From Gaiellaceae bacterium (GTDB taxonomy: Bacteria; Actinomycetota; Thermoleophilia; Gaiellales; Gaiellaceae): a stretch of 64,000 nucleotides of DNA. This document shows, in pieces, positions 15,898 through 24,756 of this stretch. The position numbers and the translations under genes are program-made. A model generated the notes under the pieces. The model searched no databases. It worked only from the letters and a program-made list of their open reading frames with translations, and had not been told where the DNA came from. The DNA is taken from positions 1,860,001-1,924,000 of the forward strand of contig BPGK01000001.1 in assembly GCA_026002995.1 (NCBI GenBank), in the 5' to 3' direction. The stretch's first letter is position 1; each line of letters opens with the position of its first letter.

Positions 15898-17826
15898 CTA
15901 GAGCGACTGCGGATCCACGTCCACGACGGCCGAGAGCCCGTCGCGGCGCATCGCCGGGGCAGACGCGGTCAGGAGTGAGGCTGCGCGGCGCGCGAACGCC
16001 CGCGGGGAGTCGGTCTTCGCGAGGAGCTGCGCACGGTAGCGCCCTCGGAGCCGGAAGAGCGGGGCGGGCCCCAGAAGCGTCACGCCCGGCATCCGGAGCG
16101 CCTCCCGGAGCTCACTGAGGGCGCGCATGGCCATGGCCGGCTCGGGCGCGGCGACGACGAGTGCGACGAGATGCGAGAACGGCGGGTAGGCGAGCTCTTC
16201 CCGCCGAGTGAGCTCCCGCTCCAGGAAGCCGGCGACGTCGTGCCGTACCGCGTAGCGGAACGGCGTCGCATCGGGCTGGAAGGTCTGGACGAGCACGCGG
16301 CCGGGGGCGTCCCGCCCGCTGCGTCCGGCGAGCTGCGTCACGAGCTGGAACGTCCGCTCCTCCGCACGGAAGTCGGGGAAGGCGAGTCCGGTGTCGGCAT
16401 CGACGACCGCCGCCACCTCGACGCCGGGGAAGTGGTGGCCCTTCGCGACCATCTGCGTCCCTACGAGGACCGCCGCCCGGGCCGACGCGAACCGCGCCAG
16501 GGACTCGTGCAGGGCCTCGGGCGTGCGGACGCTGTCGGCGTCGAGCCGGATGCGCTCGAGCCCGGGGACGCGGCGAGCGAGCTCGGCCTCGAGCCGCTGC
16601 GTGCCCGCGCCGACGCGCGCGAGCTCGACCGACCCGCATGCCGGGCACGCGGCCGGGTAGGGCTCCGAGAAGCCGCAGTGGTGGCAGTGGAGCCTCCCGT
16701 CGGCGTGCAGGGTCAGCGCGACGTCGCAGCTCCCGCAGCGCCGCGTCCGACCGCAGGCTCGGCAGTGGACGGCGCCGGAGACGCCTCTGCGGTTGAGCAG
16801 CAGGATCGCCCGCGCGCCGCGCTCCTCGACGCGGGCGAGCTCGGCGAGGAGAGGCGCCGAGAGCGGGTAGCCAGCCTCGCGCCGGAGGTCGACGAGGCGC
16901 ACGGAGGGCAGCGGCGCCCCGATGCGCGCGGGGAGCTCGACACGAGCGAGTCGCGCCCAGCTCTCCGCTCGAGGGGTCGCGCTGCCGTAGACGACCACAG
17001 CGCCCTCGAGCGCCGCCCGCTTCGCCGCGACCGTGCGCGCGTCGTAGCGTGGATCCGCTTCCTGCTTGAAGGACGCGTCGTGTTCCTCGTCCACGACGAT
17101 CAGACCGAGCCGCTCGACGGGCGCGAACACCGCGGAGCGCGCGCCGATCGCGATCCGAGCCGCTCCCGACCGCAGCCTCGCCCGCTCGTCGCGGCGCTCG
17201 GCGTCGGTGAGCGCGGAGTGGAGGACGGCGATCCGCTCGCCGAAGCGGGCAGCGAAGCGGCCGACCGTCTGGGGCGTGAGCGCGATCTCGGGGACGAGCA
17301 CGATGACCCCCCGCCCGCGCTCGAGGGCCGCAGCCGCAGCCTGGAGGTACACCTCGGTCTTCCCGCTCCCCGTCGGGCCGTGGAGGAGGACGTGCCCGCC
17401 GCCGCCGTCGAGGGCGCGGAGAACCGCCGCCACCGCCTCCTGCTGCTCGGGGGTGAGCGCGGCCGGCGCCGGCTCTCCGAGCGGCGCGGCGCGCCGCGCG
17501 CGGGATCGGTGAGCTCCCCGCCGCGTCCGCTCGTGGGGAGCGACGAGCGCGAGCGCGCGGGCCGGTGTGCTCCCGTAGTACTCCGCCATCCAGAGGGCGA
17601 GCTCGACGAGCCGAGGGGAGACGTGGTCGACCACCGGCCCCGCCGGAGCGACCTCGATCCCCGGCGGCGCCTCGACGCCGACCTCCGCGACGACCGCGCG
17701 CACGCGCCGCCCGGCGAGCGACACCGACACGACGTCGCCGCGCCGGACGTCGTCTGCGACCTCGTACGTGAAGGCCCGCGCGAGCGCGCGCGCCGTCACG
17801 AGCGGGTACACCTCCGCGAAGGACAC
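15898..17826 (-). CDS. priA: Primosomal protein N' (PriA helicase)
   Basis: Restarts replication at repaired forks by loading the replicative helicase. The 642-residue protein has an N-terminal DNA-binding region, Walker A LLHGPTGSGKTEVYL, VVDEEHDASFKQE (DEEH box), GSATPRAESW, eight zinc-site cysteines between CRACGRTRRCGSCDVAL and CHHCGFSEPYPAACPACG, then the GTQMVAKGHHFPGV and QLAGRSGRDAPGRVLVQTF helicase motifs. Some actinobacterial PriA proteins have lost helicase residues, but here they are intact. GTG 17826 is chosen since TACGCT lies 8 bases upstream. The gene is divergent from fbpC, with about 78 bases between the starts. Confidence 0.93.
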   Translation of the reverse strand: MSFAEVYPLVTARALARAFTYEVADDVRRGDVVSVSLAGRRVRAVVAEVGVEAPPGIEVAPAGPVVDHVSPRLVELALWMAEYYGSTPARALALVAPHERTRRGAHRSRARRAAPLGEPAPAALTPEQQEAVAAVLRALDGGGGHVLLHGPTGSGKTEVYLQAAAAALERGRGVIVLVPEIALTPQTVGRFAARFGERIAVLHSALTDAERRDERARLRSGAARIAIGARSAVFAPVERLGLIVVDEEHDASFKQEADPRYDARTVAAKRAALEGAVVVYGSATPRAESWARLARVELPARIGAPLPSVRLVDLRREAGYPLSAPLLAELARVEERGARAILLLNRRGVSGAVHCRACGRTRRCGSCDVALTLHADGRLHCHHCGFSEPYPAACPACGSVELARVGAGTQRLEAELARRVPGLERIRLDADSVRTPEALHESLARFASARAAVLVGTQMVAKGHHFPGVEVAAVVDADTGLAFPDFRAEERTFQLVTQLAGRSGRDAPGRVLVQTFQPDATPFRYAVRHDVAGFLERELTRREELAYPPFSHLVALVVAAPEPAMAMRALSELREALRMPGVTLLGPAPLFRLRGRYRAQLLAKTDSPRAFARRAASLLTASAPAMRRDGLSAVVDVDPQSL

Positions 17827-17834
17827 CGGGAGCG

Positions 17835-17840
17835 AGCGTA
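17835..17840 (-). promoter_or_regulatory. Putative -10 box of priA
   Basis: TACGCT on the minus strand, 8 bases before GTG 17826, fitting the near-leaderless pattern. Confidence 0.45.
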
Positions 17841-17887
17841 GTCGAGCCGCTGGGCGCCGCCCGCCCGTTCGCCGGCGCGGCGAGCCG

Positions 17888-17905
17888 TGTAAGGTACTCC
17901 TTACA
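17888..17905 (+). promoter_or_regulatory. DtxR-type operator 1, at the fbpC start
   Basis: Inverted repeat TGTAAGG-TACT-CCTTACA with perfect 7-base arms. The core TAAGGTACTCCTTA differs by one base from the TnAGGTnnACCTnA pattern of the other three sites. The site contains TAAGGT, a possible -10 box 9 bases before ATG 17905, and its last base is the first base of that ATG. A bound repressor would therefore block the promoter directly. Confidence 0.75.
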
Positions 17906-18924
17906 TGAGTGGCTCCATGATCCGCCTCGAGCGCGTGACGAAGCGCTTCGGCGACGTCACAGCCGTGGACGAGGCCTCGCTCGGGGTCGCGCGGGGCGAG
18001 GTGCTCGCGCTGCTCGGGCCGTCGGGGTGCGGGAAGACGACGCTGCTCCGGCTCGTCGCCGGCTTCGAGCAACCGGACGCCGGAGCGATCGAGATCGCAG
18101 GAGAGCTCGTGAGCGGACGTGACACCTGGGTGCCGCCCGAGCGCCGGCGTGTCGGCATGGTCTTCCAGGACTACGCGCTCTTCCCCCACCTCACGGTTCG
18201 CGAGAACGTCGGCTTCGGTCTCGCCCGACGCGAGCGCCGGGCACGCGTCGCCGAGTTGCTCGCGATCGTCGGCCTCGAGGAGCTCGGCTCCCGCTACCCG
18301 CACGAGCTCTCGGGCGGCCAGCAGCAGCGGGTCGCGCTCGCGCGCGCGCTCGCCCCCTCGCCCGAGCTCGTCCTGCTCGACGAGCCGTGGTCGAACGTCG
18401 ACTCCTCGATGCGCGAGACGCTGCGCGCCGAGGTCGCGGACATCATCCGGCCGCTCGGCGTGACCGTCGTCCTCGTGACCCACGACCGCGAGGAGGCCTT
18501 CTCGCTCGCCGACCGCATCGCGCTCATGCGCGACGGCGCGATCGTGCAGGAAGGCACCTCGGAAGAGCTCTACTTCGCCCCGGCGAGCCGCTGGGCCGCC
18601 GAGTTCGTCGGCGCCGCGAACGTGCTCACGGGGCCTGTCGAGCACGGCCTCGTGCGCACGCCGATCGGCGCCTTTCCCGTCGATCGGGACGGCGACCGCG
18701 CGGAGGTCGAGGTGCTCGTCCGCCCGGAGCTCCTCGAGCTCGAGCCGGACCCGAGTGGCGCAGGCGAGGTGGTGGCCCGCGAGTTCCGCGGCCACGACGT
18801 CTTCTACCGCGTCCGCCTCGGAGGCGTCGAGGTCGTCTCCCAGCGCCCGTCGAACGAGGTGGTCCCGCTCGGCTCCCGCGTGCGGGTCAAGCTGCACAAC
18901 GGCCGCACGGCCGTCTTGCGGTAG
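17905..18924 (+). CDS. fbpC: Iron(III) ABC transporter ATP-binding protein
   Basis: ATPase of a ferric iron importer of the FbpABC/spermidine-type family, 339 residues. Walker A is LLGPSGCGKTTLLRLVAG, the Q-loop MVFQDYALFPHLTV, the signature ELSGGQQQRVALARALA, Walker B LVLLDEPWSNVD and the switch His VTHDREEA. The C-terminal ~100 residues form a TOBE-like regulatory domain (from AANVLTG to VRVKLHNGRTAVLR). ATG 17905 overlaps the operator; ATG 17917 (MIRLERVTKRFG) is a plausible alternative. Order here is fbpC-fbpA-fbpB-dtxR. The iron assignment rests on the paired binding protein, the permease and the operators. Confidence 0.88.
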   Translation: MSGSMIRLERVTKRFGDVTAVDEASLGVARGEVLALLGPSGCGKTTLLRLVAGFEQPDAGAIEIAGELVSGRDTWVPPERRRVGMVFQDYALFPHLTVRENVGFGLARRERRARVAELLAIVGLEELGSRYPHELSGGQQQRVALARALAPSPELVLLDEPWSNVDSSMRETLRAEVADIIRPLGVTVVLVTHDREEAFSLADRIALMRDGAIVQEGTSEELYFAPASRWAAEFVGAANVLTGPVEHGLVRTPIGAFPVDRDGDRAEVEVLVRPELLELEPDPSGAGEVVAREFRGHDVFYRVRLGGVEVVSQRPSNEVVPLGSRVRVKLHNGRTAVLR

Positions 18925-18936
18925 GCGACCCAGGTA

Positions 18937-18954
18937 TGTAAGGTGCACCTTACA
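18937..18954 (+). promoter_or_regulatory. DtxR-type operator 2, upstream of fbpA
   Basis: TGTAAGGTGCACCTTACA is a perfect 18-base palindrome between fbpC and fbpA. Its core TAAGGTGCACCTTA matches TnAGGTnnACCTnA exactly. Its centre is 23 bases from that of operator 3, close to two helical turns, so two dimers could sit side by side. Confidence 0.8.
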
Positions 18955-18961
18955 CCGCGGC

Positions 18962-18975
18962 TGAGGTAAACCTTA
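18962..18975 (+). promoter_or_regulatory. DtxR-type operator 3, upstream of fbpA
   Basis: TGAGGTAAACCTTA matches TnAGGTnnACCTnA, 6 bases before the GAGGAG ribosome-binding site of fbpA. Binding here would cover the transcription start region. Confidence 0.7.
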
Positions 18976-18991
18976 TCCAAGAGGAGCGAAT

Positions 18992-20017
18992 GTGACGAAG
19001 AGGATCACTGCCGTCCTGTTTGCGGCCCTACTCGGGGCGCTCGCGCTCGTGAGCGGCGCGACGCCGGCCCCCACGCAGTCGACGACGCTCACCATCTACT
19101 CGGGCCGCGACGAGCGCCTCGTAAAGCCGATCATGGATCGGTTCACGCGCGAGACCGGAATCCAGCTCAACGTGCGCTACGCCCCCTCCGCGGCGCTCGC
19201 GACCGCGCTCGTCGAGGAGGGTCGCAACAGCCCCGCCGACGTCTTCTGGTCGCAGGAGCCCGGCACGCTCGGTCTCGTCGCCGCCCGCGGGCTCCTGGCT
19301 CGACTGCCGCAAGCGACGGTCGGCAAGGTGCCACCCCGCTTCTCGACGCGCAGCCGGCGCTGGGTGGGCACGAGCGCCCGCTCGCGCGTCCTCGTCTACA
19401 ACACGCGCGAGCTCACAGCGAGCCAGCTCCCGACCTCGGTCTGGAATCTCGTCGATCCGCGCTGGAAGGGGAAGATCGGGATCGCGCCCACGAACGCGTC
19501 GTTCCAGGCCTTCCTCGGTGCGACGATCCACCTCTACGGCGAGGAGCGCGTACGCAGCTGGCTGCGCGGGCTGGAGGCGAACGACGTCCGCCTCTACCCG
19601 AACAACACCTCGATCGTGCAGGCCGTCGGCCGCGGCGACGTGCTGGTCGGGCTCGTGAACCACTACTACCTCTACAACGTCCTCGCCGACACGCCGGGTC
19701 TCCCCGTGCGCAACCACTGGTTCCGGGACGGCGACCCGGGCAACCTCGTCCTCGCCGCAGGCGCGGGGATCGTCGCCTCGACGACGAAGCCCGCGCAGGC
19801 GCAGCGCTTCGTCGACTTCCTCCTCTCGAAGTGGGCGCAGCGGTTCATCGCGCGAGGGCCGGGCGCCGCCGAGTACCCGCTGATCAAGGGCGTCCCGCGG
19901 CGCCCCGGACTGCCGGCTCTCGCCGACATCAAGGGGCCGAAGTACCCGCTCGGCCGCCTGGCCGCGGACATCGGGCCGGCCGTGCGACTCCTCCTCGAGG
20001 AGGGCCTCATCAAGTGA
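18992..20017 (+). CDS. fbpA: Iron(III) ABC transporter substrate-binding protein
   Basis: Extracytoplasmic ferric-binding protein of the FbpA/transferrin-like class, 341 residues. A signal peptide (MTKRITAVLFAALLGALALV) is followed by LTIYSGRDERLVKPIMDRF, the family's N-terminal strand-helix, and DVFWSQEPGTLGL. The adjacent tyrosines in LVNHYYLYNVL match the metal-ligand Tyr pair of FbpA proteins. RWKGKIGIAPTNASFQAF and FRDGDPGNLVLAAGAGIV are other family hallmarks. No lipobox Cys is evident. GTG 18992 follows GAGGAG with 5-base spacing; the overlapping ATG at 18990 is out of frame. Confidence 0.9.
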   Translation: MTKRITAVLFAALLGALALVSGATPAPTQSTTLTIYSGRDERLVKPIMDRFTRETGIQLNVRYAPSAALATALVEEGRNSPADVFWSQEPGTLGLVAARGLLARLPQATVGKVPPRFSTRSRRWVGTSARSRVLVYNTRELTASQLPTSVWNLVDPRWKGKIGIAPTNASFQAFLGATIHLYGEERVRSWLRGLEANDVRLYPNNTSIVQAVGRGDVLVGLVNHYYLYNVLADTPGLPVRNHWFRDGDPGNLVLAAGAGIVASTTKPAQAQRFVDFLLSKWAQRFIARGPGAAEYPLIKGVPRRPGLPALADIKGPKYPLGRLAADIGPAVRLLLEEGLIK

Positions 20018-21627
20018 GCTCGGGCGCGGCGGCCGCGGTCGCACCACGCGGCCGCCGCCCCCCGTGGCTCCTCCTCGTCGCGGCGACGCTCGTCGCGCTC
20101 GCCGCCGTGCTCCCGCTCGCCTACCTCGCGCTGCGCGCGCTCTCCGCGGACGCGGAGGCGCGAGCGCTGACGCCGGCTGCGACTGTGCTCGAGCTCGTCG
20201 CGGACACGGCTCTGCTCGCAGGCGGCGTGCTCGTGGCGGCGCTCCTCGTGGGCGTTCCCTACGCCTGGCTCGTCGTCCGGACCGACCTGCCGGGACGGCG
20301 ACTCTGGGGGCTCGCGGCCTCGCTCCCGCTCGTCGTCCCGAGCTTCGTCGCTGCCTTGGCGCTCCTCGGCGCCCTCGCTCCTCGCGGCCTCGTCCAACGC
20401 GCGCTCGGGCCGCTCGGCGTCGAGCGCTTGCCCGATCTCGACGGGTACTGGGGCGCCACGCTCGCGCTGACGCTCTCCACCTACCCATACGTGTTCCTGC
20501 TCGCCGCCTCGGCCCTGCGCAGCGTCGACCCGTCCGCGGAGGAGGCCGCTCGCGGCCTCGGCAGCGGGACGGTCGGCGTCTTCGCTCGCGTCACGCTGCC
20601 GTCGCTCCGCCCGGCGCTCGCCGCGGCCTCGCTCCTCGTCACGCTGTACGTGCTCTCCGACTTCGGCGCCGTCTCGCTCATGGGGTACGAGACGCTCACG
20701 ACCGCCGTCTACGTGCGCTACGAGTCCCTGCTCGCCCTCGACTCCGCGGCCATTCTCGCGCTCGTTCTCGTCGCGCTCGCGGTTGTCCTCGTCCTCGTCG
20801 CGTCTCGCCTTCGACTCCGCGGCGCGATCTACCGAGCCACCCCGGGAGCCGGGCGGCAGGCGCGGCTCGTGCGCCTCGGCCACTGGCGCTGGCCGGCGCT
20901 CGGCTTCTGCGCGCTCGTCACGGGCCTCTTCCTCGTGCTGCCGCTCGCGGTGCTCGTCTCCTGGTCGCTCGAGGCCGATCCGATCGTGGGCCGCGCGGGC
21001 GTCGCCTGGGCGGCCGCGGCGCGCTCGACCGCTGTGGCCGGGCTCGCAGCGCTCGTCGCAGCGCTCATCGTGCTGCCCGCGGCCGTGCTCGCGTGGCGCT
21101 ACCCGTCGCCGCTCACGCGCCTCCTCGAGCGCGTCACGCTGTTCCCGAGCGCGCTGCCCGGGATCGCGGTCGCGCTCGCGCTCGTCTTCTTCGGCTCGCG
21201 GGCCGGGAGCATCGTCTACCAGAGCCTCGGTCTCCTGCTCGCCGCGTACGTGCTCCGCTTCATGCCCTACGCCCTCGCCTCGACGCGGGCATCGCTCGAT
21301 GCCATCAACCCGCACCTGGAGGAGGCGGCGCGCTCGCTCGGGCGCAGACCGACCGGCGCGGTCGTCTCCGTCGTGCTCCCGCTCGCGCGCTCGGGAATCC
21401 TCGCCGGCGCCGCGCTCGTCTTCCTCAGCACGATCAAGGAGCTTCCCGTCACGCTCCTCCTCCGGCCCATCGGGTTCGAGACGCTCGCGACCGAGATCTG
21501 GAAGGGCACCGCTGTCGGGGCCTACTCCGAGGTGGCCCCCTCCGCTCTTGCCCTGATCGCGATCGCGGCGCCCTTCGTCTACCTCCTCTCCTGGCGCAAC
21601 GCCTGGGAGCTCGGCGCCGCCGATTGA
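20014..21627 (+). CDS. fbpB: Iron(III) ABC transporter permease (double-length)
   Basis: A 537-residue membrane protein made of two fused permease units, as usual for FbpB, with about 12 hydrophobic segments. Each half has the EAA loop that contacts the ATPase: SAEEAARGLGSGTVGVFARV in the first and LEEAARSLGRRPTGAVVSVV in the second. The start is GTG 20014, overlapping the fbpA stop by 4 bases (GTGA); a longer open frame beginning in fbpA is not used. It completes the importer with fbpC and fbpA and is followed 40 bases later by the regulator gene. Confidence 0.9.
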   Translation: MSSGAAAAVAPRGRRPPWLLLVAATLVALAAVLPLAYLALRALSADAEARALTPAATVLELVADTALLAGGVLVAALLVGVPYAWLVVRTDLPGRRLWGLAASLPLVVPSFVAALALLGALAPRGLVQRALGPLGVERLPDLDGYWGATLALTLSTYPYVFLLAASALRSVDPSAEEAARGLGSGTVGVFARVTLPSLRPALAAASLLVTLYVLSDFGAVSLMGYETLTTAVYVRYESLLALDSAAILALVLVALAVVLVLVASRLRLRGAIYRATPGAGRQARLVRLGHWRWPALGFCALVTGLFLVLPLAVLVSWSLEADPIVGRAGVAWAAAARSTAVAGLAALVAALIVLPAAVLAWRYPSPLTRLLERVTLFPSALPGIAVALALVFFGSRAGSIVYQSLGLLLAAYVLRFMPYALASTRASLDAINPHLEEAARSLGRRPTGAVVSVVLPLARSGILAGAALVFLSTIKELPVTLLLRPIGFETLATEIWKGTAVGAYSEVAPSALALIAIAAPFVYLLSWRNAWELGAAD

Positions 21628-21653
21628 GCCCCGGGCCGGCAGAGGGCGCCGGC

Positions 21654-21659
21654 TAGACT
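21654..21659 (+). promoter_or_regulatory. Putative -10 box of the DtxR-family gene
   Basis: TAGACT ending 8 bases before ATG 21668. It would let the regulator be transcribed apart from the fbp genes. No operator-like palindrome is present in this 40-base gap, so autoregulation is not evident. Confidence 0.45.
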
Positions 21660-21667
21660 CGGGGTCG

Positions 21668-22354
21668 ATGGCACAGGCGCACGGACACTCGGTCGACGAG
21701 TACCTCGAGACGATCTACTTCCTCGCCTTCCCGATCGGCGAGTACCGCCCCGCGACCGGCTCGACTGCGATCGCGTCGCGCGTCGCCGAGATGCTCGGCG
21801 TCTCGCGCGCCTCGGCGGGCGAGATGCTGAAGCGCCTCGAGGCCGAGGGACTCGTCGAGCGCGGCGAGCAGAAGGAGGCGATCCTCACACCCGAGGGCGC
21901 GGAGCGGGCGAAGAGGGTCGTCCGTAAGCACCGGATCATCGAGTGCTTCCTGACGGACTTCATGGGCTACACCGCCGCCGAGTCCCACGTCCACGCCGAT
22001 GAGCTCGGCGACACGTTCACCGACGACATGATCGAGCGGATGAACGAGCGCCTGGGCCGTCCTGCCCGCTGCCCGCACGGGTGGCCCGTGGACACCGAGG
22101 TCGAGCAGGCCGAGAACGCGCACCTCGTCCCGCTCGGCGAGTTGGGCGCGGGACGGGAGGCCGAGATCGTCCGGCTCGCCGAGCACGACGGCGAGCTCCT
22201 GCACTGGTTCTACGCCACGGGTCTCGCGCCGGGAACCCGCGTGCGGGTCGTCCGCGCCGAGCCGGCGGTGGGACAGCTCGTCGTCGCCGTCGACGGCACC
22301 GAGCGCGCCGTCACGGAGAAGGCGGCCGACGGGATCTACGTCCGGGCCGAGTAG
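21668..22354 (+). CDS. DtxR-family metal-dependent repressor
   Basis: A 228-residue metalloregulator. Residues ~1-75 are the winged helix (SVDEYLETIYFLAF, IASRVAEMLGVSRASAGEMLKRLEAEGLV), ~76-140 the dimerisation and metal-binding domain (ECFLTDFMGYTAAESHVHADEL, RLGRPARCPHGWPV), and the C-terminal ~75 residues a FeoA/SH3-like domain (LAPGTRVRVVRAEPAVGQLVVAVDG). The Cys/His/Glu residues of the two metal sites seem present. Whether it senses Fe2+ or Mn2+ cannot be decided from sequence, but it follows an iron importer, and DtxR-type boxes precede that importer and FTR1, so iron is favoured. Confidence 0.9.
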   Translation: MAQAHGHSVDEYLETIYFLAFPIGEYRPATGSTAIASRVAEMLGVSRASAGEMLKRLEAEGLVERGEQKEAILTPEGAERAKRVVRKHRIIECFLTDFMGYTAAESHVHADELGDTFTDDMIERMNERLGRPARCPHGWPVDTEVEQAENAHLVPLGELGAGREAEIVRLAEHDGELLHWFYATGLAPGTRVRVVRAEPAVGQLVVAVDGTERAVTEKAADGIYVRAE

Positions 22355-22470
22355 GCGACGACGCGCGACGCGCGAGCGCGAAGCTCTTAGAGAGCTCTTA
22401 GACGGCCCTCACAGTCGCCTTACGCATCCCTGCGAAAGTGGATGCGCACTTCCTCCCTCCTGCCCTTCGC

Positions 22471-22494
22471 CGAAGGCCCGCTCGCGGGCCTTCG
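22471..22494. terminator. Bidirectional hairpin between dtxR and metK
   Basis: Perfect 10-base stem CGAAGGCCCG / CGGGCCTTCG with a CTCG loop, midway in the 157-base convergent gap (22355-22511). There is no U-run on either side, as is common in GC-rich Actinobacteria. The rest of the gap holds a short tandem repeat of GCTCTTAGA (around 22382-22402) and a weaker GCATCC/GGATGC hairpin; no gene is seen. Confidence 0.7.
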
Positions 22495-22511
22495 CGCCGT
22501 CTCGGGTCGAC

Positions 22512-23765
22512 TCAGGCGACCGGCGTCTCGGTGACGAGCCCTGCCCCCGCGCGCAGGGCGTCCACCTTGTCGAGCCGCTCCCACGTGAAGTCGCGCTCGT
22601 CGCGGCCGAAGTGCCCGTAGGCGGCGGTCTGTGCGTAGATCGGGCGGAGGAGGTCGAGGTCTCGGATGATCGCGCCCGGGCGCAGGTCGAAGTGCTCGCG
22701 CACGAGCTCCTCGATGCGGGCGAGCGGGATCGCCTCGGTCCCGAAGCAGTCGACGCTGACGCTCATCGGGTGCGCCATACCGATCGCGTATGCGACCTGG
22801 AGCTGACAGCGGTCGGCGAGGCCGGCGGCGACGACGTTCTTCGCGGCATAGCGGGCGGCGTAGGCGGCGGAGCGGTCGACCTTCGTGGGATCCTTGCCCG
22901 AGAAGGCGCCACCCCCGTGCGGTGCGGCCCCGCCGTACGTGTCGACGACGATCTTCCGCCCGGTCAGCCCGGTGTCCCCCATCGGCCCACCGATGACGAA
23001 CTTCCCGGTCGGGTTCACCAACAGGAAGTCGCGCTCGCCAAGCCGGGCAGGGTCGTAGAGGCCGCGGAAGTCGGCGTGCAGGATCGGCTCGACGACGTGC
23101 TCGAGGAGGTCGGGCTTGAGGAGCGTCTCCACGTCCAGGCCGTCACGGTGCTGGGTCGAGATGAGCACGCGCTCGATCTCGACCGGGCGCTGGATGCCGC
23201 GCTCGTCCACCTCGTAGCGCACCGTCACCTGCGATTTGCCGTCCGGCCGCAAGTACGGGAGCACGTTCGCCTTGCGCACCTCCGCGAGCCGCTTCGTGAG
23301 CTTGTGGGCGAGGAGGATGGGGAGCGGCATGAGCTCCTCCGTCTCGCGGGTCGCGTACCCGAACATCATCCCCTGGTCGCCTGCGCCGAGGGCGTCGAGC
23401 GGGTCGGTGTCGCCGTGCTGGGCCTCGAACGACTGGTCGACTCCCCGCGCGATGTCCGGCGACTGCTCGTCGATCGCGACGACGACGCCGCAGGTCTCGA
23501 AGTCGAAGCCGTACTTCGCCCGCGTGTAGCCGATCTCCGCGATCCGGTCGCGGACGATCGAGCGGATGTCGACGTACGTCTCGGTCGTGATCTCACCAGC
23601 GACCACGACGAGCCCCGTCGTGACGAGCGTCTCGCACGCGACGCGCCCGTTCGGGTCGTCCGCGAGCACCGCGTCCAGCACGGAGTCCGAGATCTGGTCT
23701 GCGACCTTGTCCGGATGCCCCTCGGTGACGGACTCGGACGTGAACGAGAACGAGCGCACGGCCAC
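22512..23765 (-). CDS. metK: S-adenosylmethionine synthetase
   Basis: Makes S-adenosylmethionine from methionine and ATP. The 417-residue protein has [16 protein letters not shown], the hexapeptide-type [12 protein letters not shown], and [19 protein letters not shown] with P-loop-like residues; the order and length are standard for bacterial MetK. It is the last gene of the aroA-cmk-plsC-der-gpsA-metK series, 34 bases after gpsA. No SAM riboswitch precedes it, because the gap is too short and the gene is internal to the operon. GTG 23765 ([13 protein letters not shown]) is the natural start. Confidence 0.96.
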   Translation of the reverse strand: MAVRSFSFTSESVTEGHPDKVADQISDSVLDAVLADDPNGRVACETLVTTGLVVVAGEITTETYVDIRSIVRDRIAEIGYTRAKYGFDFETCGVVVAIDEQSPDIARGVDQSFEAQHGDTDPLDALGAGDQGMMFGYATRETEELMPLPILLAHKLTKRLAEVRKANVLPYLRPDGKSQVTVRYEVDERGIQRPVEIERVLISTQHRDGLDVETLLKPDLLEHVVEPILHADFRGLYDPARLGERDFLLVNPTGKFVIGGPMGDTGLTGRKIVVDTYGGAAPHGGGAFSGKDPTKVDRSAAYAARYAAKNVVAAGLADRCQLQVAYAIGMAHPMSVSVDCFGTEAIPLARIEELVREHFDLRPGAIIRDLDLLRPIYAQTAAYGHFGRDERDFTWERLDKVDALRAGAGLVTETPVA

Positions 23766-23799
23766 GGAGGCGAAGGGTACCTGGCGAACCCGCGGAGCC

Positions 23800-24756
23800 C
23801 TACTCCGTCGTCGGCGCGCGGCTCATGAGCTGCGCCACGAGGTCGGTGAGCGACGTCCCCTCGAGCACGGCGCAGACTCCTTCCGTGATCGGCATCTCGA
23901 CGCCGAGCCGCCGCGCGAGGTCGCGCAGCACGGGTGCAGTGGTCAGCCCCTCGACGACCATCCCGATCGCCGCGCGCGCCTCGTCGGGGCTCGCGCCCCG
24001 AGCGATCAGCTCCCCCGCCCGCCGGTTCCGCCCGGAGGGCGACCAGCAGGTGACGATGAGGTCGCCCATGCCGGCGAGGCCCGCGAAGGTCTCGGGCCGT
24101 GCGCCGGCGACCTCCGCGAGGCGCCGCATCTCGGCGAGGCCGCGGGTGACGAGCCCCGCCTTCGCGTTGTCGCCCAGCCGGAGCCCGTCGGCGCCCCCCG
24201 CGGCGAGCGCGATGACGTTCTTCGCAGCCGCGCACAGCTCGACCCCCACGATGTCGTCGCTGACGTAGACGCGGAAGACGACCGAGTTCACCGCGAGCTG
24301 GATCCGGACGGCGAGCTCGAGGTCGGCGCTTGCCACGACCGCGGCGGCCGGGAGCCCGCGCACGATCTCGTCCGCGATGTTCGGCCCCGAGAGGACGGCG
24401 ACCGGGCGACCGTGGACGAGCGTCGAGAGGCGCTCGCCGGTCGCGGGATCGAGGCCCTTCGTGAGCCCGAGGACGGGCGCGGCGCCGGGGAGCGTCGCCA
24501 CCACCTCCCCGAAGACCCGGCTCGGCACGGCGACGACGACGAGCTCGCTCGTCGCGACGTCCGCGTCCTCGATCGTCGAGGCCGCGATGTCTCGCAGGTC
24601 GGCCTCGCGCGCGTAGCGCGGGTTGCGGCCGGTAGCGCGGATCACCTCCACCTGGGCGGGGTCGCGGGCTGCGAGCGTCACCTCGTGGCCGTTGTCCCGC
24701 AAGAGGCAGGCGAACGCCGTGCCCCACGACCCCGCTCCGACGACGACGATCCTCAC
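23800..24756 (-). CDS. gpsA: Glycerol-3-phosphate dehydrogenase [NAD(P)+]
   Basis: Reduces dihydroxyacetone phosphate to sn-glycerol 3-phosphate, the backbone for phospholipids. The 318-residue protein begins [17 protein letters not shown] (dinucleotide-binding GxGxxG), followed by the catalytic-lysine region [42 protein letters not shown] and [26 protein letters not shown] 24756 overlaps the der stop by 4 bases (GTGA). plsC, the next acyltransferase in lipid synthesis, lies just upstream in the same operon. Confidence 0.95.
   Translation of the reverse strand: MRIVVVGAGSWGTAFACLLRDNGHEVTLAARDPAQVEVIRATGRNPRYAREADLRDIAASTIEDADVATSELVVVAVPSRVFGEVVATLPGAAPVLGLTKGLDPATGERLSTLVHGRPVAVLSGPNIADEIVRGLPAAAVVASADLELAVRIQLAVNSVVFRVYVSDDIVGVELCAAAKNVIALAAGGADGLRLGDNAKAGLVTRGLAEMRRLAEVAGARPETFAGLAGMGDLIVTCWSPSGRNRRAGELIARGASPDEARAAIGMVVEGLTTAPVLRDLARRLGVEMPITEGVCAVLEGTSLTDLVAQLMSRAPTTE

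Noticed and set aside
22438-22620. Small ORF in the dtxR-metK gap
   Set aside because: It overlaps the hairpin and the end of metK, is Arg/Ser/Pro-rich and has no ribosome-binding site or -10 box.
23766-23799. SAM riboswitch before metK
   Set aside because: Only 34 bases lie between gpsA and metK, too short for an aptamer, and metK is internal to the operon.
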